A DNA stretch of 64,000 nt from JAOBAU01 sp034667465 (GTDB lineage: Bacteria > Acidobacteriota > Thermoanaerobaculia > Gp7-AA8), in assembly GCA_034667465.1 (NCBI GenBank), contig JAXDJV010000016.1, positions 18,073 through 82,072 on the forward strand, given 5' to 3'. The notes under the pieces were generated by a model, which saw only the letters and a list, made by a program, of their open reading frames with translations, was not told the origin of the DNA and did no database searches. How positions within the stretch are numbered: the stretch's first letter is position 1; each line of letters starts with the position of its first letter. A program made the position numbers and the translations under genes. This document shows positions 24,898-31,319 of this stretch, in pieces.

Positions 24898-26865
24898 ATG
24901 AACGGCCGCCGCCGACTGCTTGTTTTTGTCGCCGTTGCGGCGGTTTACGTTCTGCCGGGGATGTGGCCGGGACGCATCCTCGCTCCCGCGGACGTCCCTC
25001 GCGATCTCCTCGCATGGAAGAGCGGCAGCGCGGAACGAGTACGCGTTTCAAACTCGCTGCTCTCCGATGTGCCGACGCAAAACATCGCGTGGGACGCCGA
25101 GGCGCGGCGTCACCTCGCGAACGGTAACCTGCCGTGGCGCAACGAGTTCGCTGCCGATGGAGAGCAACTTTTCGCGAATCCGATCACGGCTTTGCTCTCA
25201 CCGTTCACCTGGCCGCGATTACTTCTCGGCCTTCACGGCTGGTCGTGGTCGATTCTCCTGAAACTCCTCGTCTCGATGTTTTCGATGTGGTGGCTGGCGC
25301 GCGTCGTCGGTGCGAGCGACGTCGCAGCGATCGTCTCGGCGATCGCCTGGGCGCTCGCCGGATTCTTCATCGTCTGGGCGCTCTGGCAGCACACGAATGT
25401 CTATCCGCTGTTTCCCGCGCTTGCTGCCGCATGCATCACGCTGGCGCGTGAGCCGTCGCCGAAACGCGCGCTGGCGCTCGCGCTCATCGCCGCGCTTGCG
25501 ACCGCCGGCGGACATCCGGAATCGCTGTTGATCACCGTGGTCGCCATCGCGATCTTTCTCTTCCTCAATCGCGATGCGACGCCGCGTGTTGCCGGCGCGG
25601 CGCTCGGCGGATTTCTCGCGCTCGGCGTGCAGCTCGTGCCGTTCGCGATCGTCTTTCTGCAGAGTCACGTTCGCCATTCGCGTTCGGAGATGCTCGGCTT
25701 CCGCTTTCACAAGCTGTCGCTGCTCGCACAACTTCTCCCCGGATTTCTCGGCAGTCCGCTGCGCGGCGAGCTCGATCTGACCGGCGCGTTTCCCAACGCC
25801 GAGAACTTTCATCAGCGCAGCGGCGCATACATCGGCGCGATCGCACTCATCGCCATCGTGCTCGCATGGCGATCGCTCGCGCCACCGTTTCGTCGTGCAC
25901 TTGCGATCGCCGCGGTCGCGTGGCTTTTGACGTTGTACGTTCCCGGAATCACGCACGTGTTGCGCGCGATCCCGATCGTCGGCCTCGTGGCGCCGGAGTA
26001 CTTCGCGGTTCCGGCCGTACTCTTCGCCGCGCTCGCCGCCGGTCCCGCGCTGATCGAAGTGACGAGCGGCATCACGCGCCGTCGCCTCGGCATCGCCGTG
26101 ATCATCATCGGTGCGATGCTCATCATCGGCGGCGCACTTCCGACAATCGCACCGAACGCACTCGCGCGCGCCGCGCGCGCCGGCATCGCGCGTTTGCAGT
26201 CACGCGGCGCTCTTCATCAGCCGGCCGCGGTCTACGAACAACGACTCGCGTATTACCTCGATGCCGCGAAGTGGACCGCGGCGCGACGCATCGCGATTCC
26301 GGGTGTCTGCTGGTTGTTGTTCGGCGTCGCGTTGACGATGCGTGCCGGCAGGATGCGCACGCGACTCGCCATCGGCGCGCTGACCGCGGAGCTCATCGCG
26401 TTCGGCGCCGGATTCAATCCCTCGATTCGCATCGATGAGATCGCGCCGGAGCCGCCGATGATCGCGGAAGTGAAGCGACTCGATCCCGCGCATCGCTGGC
26501 TGATCGCCGCGCCGAGCGAAGTCTTCCCGCCAAACCTCGGCACGATCTACGGCGTTCGCGACGTCCACGCCTACGACATCCTGACGAGCGAGGCGTACAC
26601 GCGGAAGCTGCTGCCCGCCGGTTACGACCCGAAGCGCTGGGCGTTTCCGCTCAACCCGACGCCCGAGCAGTTGCACTACCTCTCGACGCTCGGCGTCCGC
26701 TACTGGCTTTCGCCGAACGGGATCGTGGAGATGAAGGATGCGATTCCGCCGGCGCTGCCGTCGAATGCGCCGCCGGAGGGGATCGTGTTGGGACTCGTGG
26801 TCAGCGCGCTCGGAATCGCGCTCGCCGCTTACGTGGCGATCGCGAGCCGGTCGCGACCTGCTTAG
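24898..26865 (+). CDS. YfhO-like polytopic membrane protein
   Basis: 655 residues with roughly a dozen hydrophobic segments. An extracytoplasmic loop after the first helix contains DLLAWKSGSAERV and LANGNLPWRNEFAADGEQLF, and a C-terminal soluble part ends before a last helix. This layout resembles the YfhO/GT-C-like family, some of which act in lipid-linked sugar transfer or teichoic acid glycosylation. No catalytic residue can be assigned here, so the role is open. The ATG at 24898 is chosen over one 63 bases upstream because it follows a TAGAAT box and begins right before the first helix. Its stop overlaps a minus-strand gene. Confidence 0.6.
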   Translation: MNGRRRLLVFVAVAAVYVLPGMWPGRILAPADVPRDLLAWKSGSAERVRVSNSLLSDVPTQNIAWDAEARRHLANGNLPWRNEFAADGEQLFANPITALLSPFTWPRLLLGLHGWSWSILLKLLVSMFSMWWLARVVGASDVAAIVSAIAWALAGFFIVWALWQHTNVYPLFPALAAACITLAREPSPKRALALALIAALATAGGHPESLLITVVAIAIFLFLNRDATPRVAGAALGGFLALGVQLVPFAIVFLQSHVRHSRSEMLGFRFHKLSLLAQLLPGFLGSPLRGELDLTGAFPNAENFHQRSGAYIGAIALIAIVLAWRSLAPPFRRALAIAAVAWLLTLYVPGITHVLRAIPIVGLVAPEYFAVPAVLFAALAAGPALIEVTSGITRRRLGIAVIIIGAMLIIGGALPTIAPNALARAARAGIARLQSRGALHQPAAVYEQRLAYYLDAAKWTAARRIAIPGVCWLLFGVALTMRAGRMRTRLAIGALTAELIAFGAGFNPSIRIDEIAPEPPMIAEVKRLDPAHRWLIAAPSEVFPPNLGTIYGVRDVHAYDILTSEAYTRKLLPAGYDPKRWAFPLNPTPEQLHYLSTLGVRYWLSPNGIVEMKDAIPPALPSNAPPEGIVLGLVVSALGIALAAYVAIASRSRPA

Positions 26866-27041
26866 CGCTTCGGTACGCGCGCCGCCGCGCCCGCATAACG
26901 TCTCGCAAAGGAGATCAGCTCCTGCAGTTTCTGCAGTCGCTGCGCGGGTGTCGCGGCTCGCCAGACGTTCCGATAGGCGTCGTTACTCGCGTCATGTCCG
27001 GCCTTCTGCCGAGGATGCTGACTCTTCTGTGCTCCGCTCAT
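26862..27041 (-). CDS. 59-residue basic protein coupled to a nucleotidyltransferase
   Basis: A short frame: ATG at 27041, TAA at 26864-26862. It begins MSGAQKSQHPRQKAGHDASN and ends RRYAGAAARVPKR, with a predicted helix in the middle (AQRLQKLQELISFARRYA). The start overlaps the stop of the nucleotidyltransferase gene by four bases (ATGA), strong evidence of translation coupling. It is basic, lacks a membrane segment, and is unknown to me. Position next to an AbiEii-like nucleotidyltransferase suggests a partner of a toxin-antitoxin-like pair, which is only inference. Its end overlaps the convergent YfhO-like gene by three bases. Confidence 0.6.
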   Translation of the reverse strand: MSGAQKSQHPRQKAGHDASNDAYRNVWRAATPAQRLQKLQELISFARRYAGAAARVPKR

Positions 27042-27526
27042 GACCGCTTGATGTTCTCCAACTCTTCGATATCAAGCAAGTCTTTGGCCCGTCCTGCGGC
27101 GCGCTTCATGGTGATGAGGTCGTCAATTGACGCGATTCGCACGGTCGTCGTTTCGATCGGCACCACGATCGATCGTTGCCAGAGCTCATCGAAGTCGAGC
27201 GGATACTTCACGAAGAAATCGACCACGTTCGGCGGCTGATCGCGATCGAGCATCGAGAAGACGATCATGTTTTTCTCATCGATCCAGGACTGGCGCAGAT
27301 CGGCATTAGCGAAATCAGTTGCGCGGACCGGAACTCGCGGGGTGAACTCGGCGCGCGTCATCGTCTCCATCGCCTTGCGCGCTTCGGCCGGCGAAAGGTC
27401 GATCACGAGATCGAGGTCGCCGGTGTATCGCATGTGACCATGTAATACGACGGCGACGCCGCCGACGACGACGTACCGCACGCCCGCTTCGTTCAGGGCT
27501 TTGAAAAGCTGTTCGAAAGGAAACAT
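27038..27526 (-). CDS. Nucleotidyltransferase of the AbiEii/DUF6036-like type
   Basis: 162 residues. The nucleotidyltransferase core is visible: VVVGGVAVVLHGHMRYTGDLDLVID, that is a Gly-Gly pair (22-23) and an Asp-x-Asp pair (37 and 39) that would bind metal. The C-terminal SIDDLITMKRAAGRAKDLLDIEEL is typical of stand-alone minimal nucleotidyltransferases related to AbiEii toxins. The ATG at 27526 overlaps the guaA stop (TGATG); a GTG three codons upstream is possible. Some relatives are toxins that modify tRNA, others have no known role. A 59-residue gene follows directly. Confidence 0.75.
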   Translation of the reverse strand: MFPFEQLFKALNEAGVRYVVVGGVAVVLHGHMRYTGDLDLVIDLSPAEARKAMETMTRAEFTPRVPVRATDFANADLRQSWIDEKNMIVFSMLDRDQPPNVVDFFVKYPLDFDELWQRSIVVPIETTTVRIASIDDLITMKRAAGRAKDLLDIEELENIKRS

Positions 27527-29067
27527 CACTCCCACTCGATCGTGCTCGGCGGTTTTGACGAGATGTCGTACACCACGCGATTGATCCCGCGCACTTCATT
27601 CACGATGCGTCGCGACATGGTGTCGAGCACATCGTGCGGCATGCGGTACCAGTCGGCGGTCATGAAGTCGGTCGTTGAAACGGCGCGGATGGCGCACACG
27701 TTCTCGTACGTTCGCTCATCACCCATCACGCCGACGCTGCGAATCGGGAGGAGCACGGCGAACGCCTGGGCGATCTCGCGATAGAGGCCGGCGCGGTGGA
27801 TCTCTTCGATCACGATCTCGTCGGCGTTCTGCAGGACCTCGACGCGCTCGGCATTCACTTCGCCGAGGATGCGGACGGCGAGGCCGGGACCGGGGAACGG
27901 ATGCCGCCAGACGAACTCCGGTTCGAGTCCGAGCTCGATGCCGAGCTGGCGCACTTCATCCTTGAACAGCTCGCGTACCGGCTCGATGAGTTTCAGCCCC
28001 ATCTTTTCCGGCAGTCCGCCGACGTTGTGGTGCGTCTTGATGACCGCCGACGGTCCTTTGATCGAGACCGATTCGATGACGTCGGGATAGAGCGTTCCCT
28101 GCACGAGAAAGTCGACGTCGGGGATGCGTTTCGCTTCCTCTTCGAAGACGGCGATGAACTCGTTGCCGATCCGTTTGCGCTTCGTCTCCGGCTCTTCGAT
28201 GCCGGCGAGTTTTTCGTAGAAGCGCTGCTTCGCATCGACGGCGATGATGTGCATGCCGAGGCCTTCGCTGAGACGCGAGACCACCTGCATCGCTTCGTTC
28301 TTGCGCAGTACGCCGTTGTCGACGAAGACCGCCGTCAGCTGATCGCCGATCGCTTCGGCGACGAGCAGCGATGCGACGGACGAATCGACGCCGCCGCTCA
28401 CCGCTGCGAGCACGTGGCGTTTGCCGACCAGGGCACGGATCTCTTCAACCTTCCGTTTTCGAAAGTCGCCGAGATCCCACGTCGGCTTGCAGCCGGCGAT
28501 GTCGAAGAGAAAGTTCCTGAGGAGATGCGGTCCTGCTTCGCTGTGCGTCACCTCCGGATGAAACTGAATCCCGAAACAACGCCGCTCGCGATTCTCGAAC
28601 GCGGTGATCGGCGCACTCGGGGACGACGCGGTCGTGACGAATCCCGGCGGACCGGCGAGGATGCGATCGCCGTGGCTGGCCCAGACGCGCTGATGTTCGG
28701 GCGTGTTCGCGAAGAGCGGCGACGGTGCGATGACGTCAATCTCGGCGCGGCCGTATTCGCGTTCGTTGGCGGGCTCCACTTTTCCGTCGAGGAAGTAGGC
28801 GGTGAGCTGCATGCCGTAGCAGATGCCGAGGATCGGAATGCCGAGCTCGAACACTTCGCGAGAGCAGTACGGGGCGAATTCCCCGTAAACCGATTGCGGA
28901 CCGCCGGAAAGGATGATCGCTTTCGGCGCGAGCGCGCGGATGCGATCGATCGGAAAATCGAACGGATGGATCTCCGAATAGACGCGGTTGTCGCGAATGC
29001 GGCGGGCGATCAGTTGCGTGTATTGGGAGCCGAAGTCGAGGACGAGAACGGTCTGCTCTGGCTGCAC
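27526..29067 (-). CDS. guaA: GMP synthase (glutamine-hydrolysing)
   Basis: 513 residues. It aminates XMP to GMP using glutamine. Class I amidotransferase domain: GICYGMQ with nucleophile Cys83 and the HPEVTH catalytic His-Glu. ATP-pyrophosphatase domain: AAVSGGVDSSVASLL. C-terminal dimerisation domain: RHPFPGPGLAVRILGEV and the ending DISSKPPSTIEWE, which is the normal GuaA terminus. The start is GTG at 29067. The downstream nucleotidyltransferase overlaps by one base, so a housekeeping gene drives that pair. hpt at 60057 is the salvage counterpart. Confidence 0.97.
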   Translation of the reverse strand: MQPEQTVLVLDFGSQYTQLIARRIRDNRVYSEIHPFDFPIDRIRALAPKAIILSGGPQSVYGEFAPYCSREVFELGIPILGICYGMQLTAYFLDGKVEPANEREYGRAEIDVIAPSPLFANTPEHQRVWASHGDRILAGPPGFVTTASSPSAPITAFENRERRCFGIQFHPEVTHSEAGPHLLRNFLFDIAGCKPTWDLGDFRKRKVEEIRALVGKRHVLAAVSGGVDSSVASLLVAEAIGDQLTAVFVDNGVLRKNEAMQVVSRLSEGLGMHIIAVDAKQRFYEKLAGIEEPETKRKRIGNEFIAVFEEEAKRIPDVDFLVQGTLYPDVIESVSIKGPSAVIKTHHNVGGLPEKMGLKLIEPVRELFKDEVRQLGIELGLEPEFVWRHPFPGPGLAVRILGEVNAERVEVLQNADEIVIEEIHRAGLYREIAQAFAVLLPIRSVGVMGDERTYENVCAIRAVSTTDFMTADWYRMPHDVLDTMSRRIVNEVRGINRVVYDISSKPPSTIEWE

Positions 29068-29098
29068 GCGCGCATTGTCTACCGGACGCGCAGAAATG

Positions 29099-29125
29099 AA
29101 AACGCCGGCCCGATGAAGGCCGGCG
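29099..29125 (-). terminator. Terminator after the small lipoprotein gene
   Basis: CGCCGGCC (29103-29110) pairs with GGCCGGCG (29118-29125) around a 7-nt loop; the four A at 29099-29102 form a short T-run on the minus strand. It would end the transcript of 29202-29618 before guaA. Confidence 0.65.
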
Positions 29126-29201
29126 ATTTCCGGATGTTGGAAACGATCCGCCGCGAAGCCGTCCGCTGACGCTGTGCGATCAACGCGGCCGGTCGTACCG
29201 G

Positions 29202-29618
29202 CTACTGAACGACTTCGCGCGACGCCGGCGAGAAGCTGCCGTTCGGGTTCGCGCAGCCGAGAACGTACGAGCCGCTCGGCGAACCTTCGGAAGCCTTGTG
29301 GACCTTGAGGTCGGTGAGGCTCAGCCAGTCTTTGCCTTCGGCGCAGAGCGAGCCGCGGCCTGCGATCTTGCCGGCCGGGATGAAGCCCTTGTTGGTGAGC
29401 GTGCCCTTCAGCGAGAGACCGGTGACGATCGCGTCATCGTCAACGCTGCGGATCTGGCCCGGGCTGGTGAAGAGAATGTAGTTCTGCGCCTGCATCGAAG
29501 TCTTCGCGATGGCAGAAGCGGAACCGGAGGTGCCACCGTTGTCGGCCGATTTCATCGGCATCGACGCGCAGGCGGCGGAGAGCAGCAGGATGGCGAGAGC
29601 GGGGGCGGTTTTCTTCAT
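29202..29618 (-). CDS. Small secreted lipoprotein of unknown function
   Basis: 138 residues. The N-terminus MKKTAPALAILLLSAACASM is a lipoprotein signal with the lipidated Cys at about residue 17. The mature part has a Gly/Ser linker (DNGGTSGSASAIAKT) followed by a small beta-rich domain with two Cys (RGSLCAEG and YVLGCANPNG). The ATG at 29618 is chosen for the signal peptide and an AGGAG 10-13 nt upstream; a longer in-frame extension has no such features. I recognise no family. Upstream dyads at 29725-29771 may be operators. Confidence 0.7.
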   Translation of the reverse strand: MKKTAPALAILLLSAACASMPMKSADNGGTSGSASAIAKTSMQAQNYILFTSPGQIRSVDDDAIVTGLSLKGTLTNKGFIPAGKIAGRGSLCAEGKDWLSLTDLKVHKASEGSPSGSYVLGCANPNGSFSPASREVVQ

Positions 29619-29724
29619 TTGATGTTTCTCCTTTTCAATCATGCGAATGGTCTGTTCGCGTTTCACGAGCGTTGTCGGATCACTGTTTGTGTTCGACGAC
29701 AAAGTTCGTAAAGGGTTAGGCAAA

Positions 29725-29771
29725 GTTGCAGCAACGCGATCGTGTTTGCACAACGTTCACGTTGTTACAAC
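29725..29771 (-). promoter_or_regulatory. Cluster of GTTG/CAAC dyads upstream of the lipoprotein gene
   Basis: GTTGC-A-GCAAC (29725-29735), ACAACGT-TC-ACGTTGT (29750-29765) and GTTGT-T-ACAAC (29761-29771). The last two overlap. Such repeated half-sites suggest an operator for an unknown regulator. The remaining gap (29619-29804) holds no gene that I can support. Confidence 0.35.
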
Positions 29772-29804
29772 TCTGCTCGATTGAATGGAGAGGTGACCGG
29801 GAAA

Positions 29805-30074
29805 CTACAGAAGATTCCGCAGCTCTTTTCCGGGCTTGAAGCGAATCGTGTTTCCCGGCGGGATCTTCACTTCGACGCCGGTCTTCGGGTTTCTGCCGAT
29901 TCCCTTCTTGCGCTGCTTGACCTGAAACACGCCGAAACCGCGGAGCTCGATTCGCTGGCCGCGCGCGAGCGCGTTGCGCAGTCCTTCGATGACGGTATCG
30001 ACCGCCTGAGCCGCTTTCACTCTCGAAATTTCCGATACCTCGGCTACCTTGTTGACGATGTCCGCCTTGATCAT
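29805..30074 (-). CDS. HU/IHF-family DNA-binding protein
   Basis: 89 residues, the normal length. MIKADIVNKVAEVSEISRVKAAQAVD forms the helical dimer body; GFGVFQVKQRKKGIGRNPKTG and the arm IPPGNTIRFKPGKELR are the DNA-binding signature with the intercalating Pro. It bends and compacts DNA. The ATG at 30074 has GGAGGG upstream and starts at the family's first residue. It is divergent from the S4 protein gene with a 34-bp gap. HU versus IHF subunit cannot be decided. Confidence 0.92.
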   Translation of the reverse strand: MIKADIVNKVAEVSEISRVKAAQAVDTVIEGLRNALARGQRIELRGFGVFQVKQRKKGIGRNPKTGVEVKIPPGNTIRFKPGKELRNLL

Positions 30075-30095
30075 CGGGACCCTCCGAACGGCGCG

Positions 30096-30101
30096 ATTAT
30101 A
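30096..30101 (-). promoter_or_regulatory. Consensus -10 box (TATAAT) of the HU gene
   Basis: The minus strand reads TATAAT at 30101-30096, 21 nt before the HU start codon, leaving a short leader that includes GGAGGG. The -35 region would lie inside the start of the divergent S4 gene and is poor. Confidence 0.5.
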
Positions 30102-30103
30102 AC
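30098..30103 (+). promoter_or_regulatory. -10 box (TATAAC) of the S4 protein gene
   Basis: TATAAC ends 5 nt before the ATG at 30109 and overlaps the HU -10 box on the other strand, so the two genes share one compact divergent promoter. Confidence 0.4.
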
Positions 30104-30108
30104 CTCGC

Positions 30109-30465
30109 ATGGAACGCCATCGCATCGACCACTGGCTGAAGCTGGTCTGCCTGTTCAAGCATCGCGCCGACGCGACCGATGCGTGCCGCGGCGGACTGGT
30201 GAAGCTCAACGGTCTGCGCGTGAAACCGGCAACGCCGGTGAAGCCGGGCGACGTCGTCGAGTTCTACCTCGGCTCGCACTTTCGCAAAGTGGTCGTGCAG
30301 GGGCTGCCGGAAGCGAACGTGTCGAAAGAGGTGGCGCGGACGATGTATGTCGATGAGACGCCGCATCAGGAACGCGTCGATCCGCTGACGACGATCCTGC
30401 GCGACCGCGGCACCGGACGTCCGACGAAGAAGGAACGGCGCGACATCGAGAAACTACGCGGCTGA
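30109..30465 (+). CDS. S4-domain RNA-binding protein, Hsp15-like
   Basis: 118 residues. The first 60 form an S4 RNA-binding domain (HRIDHWLKLVCLFKHRADAT, then LNGLRVKPATPVKPGDVV). The basic C-terminal tail ends TKKERRDIEKLRG. This is the layout of Hsp15 (HslR), which binds stalled 50S subunits carrying peptidyl-tRNA. Other small S4 proteins look alike, so the exact role is not certain. No Shine-Dalgarno sequence is visible; a TATAAC box 5 nt before the ATG suggests a leaderless transcript. Confidence 0.85.
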   Translation: MERHRIDHWLKLVCLFKHRADATDACRGGLVKLNGLRVKPATPVKPGDVVEFYLGSHFRKVVVQGLPEANVSKEVARTMYVDETPHQERVDPLTTILRDRGTGRPTKKERRDIEKLRG

Positions 30466-30483
30466 TCGCCGCGTCACAGCGGT

Positions 30484-30966
30484 ATGGTCAAGCTGCTGGT
30501 CATCATCACCACCGTTGTCGTCGGCGTCCTCGCATGCATCGCCGTTCCGAATCTCATCGAGGCGATGAATCGATCACACCAAGTGCGAAGTCTGGCCGAT
30601 CTGCGCATGATCTCCACCGCCTGGGAAGCACGCGCGACGGAGATGAAGACGTACGCCGTCGGCGCAAAGAGTCGCGATCCTGTCGAGGAGACGAAGATCG
30701 AGTGGAACGCGCTGACGAAAGTGCCCGCTGCTTCGCTGCAGCGCGTACTGCAGCCGACGTACATAAAAGCGATGCCGACGATCGACGCATGGGGATTCCC
30801 GTACGAGTTCGCCGGCGGCGATCAGACATACGCGATTCGCTCGCTCGGTCGGGATGGCCGTCCCGACGCGGTGAATGCGAAGTACGTCTTCGGAAACACG
30901 AAGTCGTTCGACGCCGACGCGGTGCTGGTCAACGGTAGTTTTCTGCGCGGTCCGGAGGGGATGTGA
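30484..30966 (+). CDS. Type II pseudopilin-like protein without a prepilin leader
   Basis: 160 residues. The N-terminal helix VVVGVLACIAVPNLIEAMNR followed by SLADLRMISTAWEARA and the late TIDAWGFPYEFAGG with YAIRSLGRDG are features of GspG-type major pseudopilins. The expected prepilin cleavage motif (Gly-Phe-Thr-Leu-Ile-Glu) is missing; the hydrophobic helix begins almost at the start codon. It may therefore be a membrane-anchored relative, not a processed pilin. No Gsp or Pil genes are nearby. The gene overlaps the next one by four bases. Confidence 0.65.
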   Translation: MVKLLVIITTVVVGVLACIAVPNLIEAMNRSHQVRSLADLRMISTAWEARATEMKTYAVGAKSRDPVEETKIEWNALTKVPAASLQRVLQPTYIKAMPTIDAWGFPYEFAGGDQTYAIRSLGRDGRPDAVNAKYVFGNTKSFDADAVLVNGSFLRGPEGM

Positions 30967-31319
30967 GGCGGTTGACGGGGGCGGTCTGCCTCCTCGCGTT
31001 GTTGACCGTCGCCCACACCGGCGCGCAAACGAACGGAATCTCCGGTGAGCTGGTCGACACCTACTGCTACGCGAAAATCGGCGTGCGCGGTGAGCCGCAC
31101 GCCGCGTGCGCAATCAAGTGCGTGCGCGCCGGCATCCCGGCGGGTCTGCTCGAAACGAAAACGCGACGCGTCTACGTGCTGCTTCCTTCCGCTGATGCGA
31201 CCGCGCTTCCACCATCGCTCATCGCTGCGATGGGAAAACAGGTTGAAATCGGCGGCGACGTCGTCACGAAAGGCGGCGCGTCGTTTCTTGCCGTGCGCTC
31301 ATTCCGCGTGCGGCGCTGA
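30963..31319 (+). CDS. Small secreted protein with conserved cysteines, unknown function
   Basis: 118 residues. Signal peptide RRLTGAVCLLALLTVAHTGA, then GELVDTYCYAKIGVRGEPHA and CAIKCVRAGIPAGLLE, a Cys/His-rich motif (VDxYCY, H, CxxxC) that could bind metal or heme, and a beta-rich C-terminal half resembling an OB-like small domain. The start is GTG at 30963, overlapping the previous stop. The function is not known to me. The last 21 bp overlap the convergent kinase gene. Confidence 0.65.
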   Translation: MRRLTGAVCLLALLTVAHTGAQTNGISGELVDTYCYAKIGVRGEPHAACAIKCVRAGIPAGLLETKTRRVYVLLPSADATALPPSLIAAMGKQVEIGGDVVTKGGASFLAVRSFRVRR

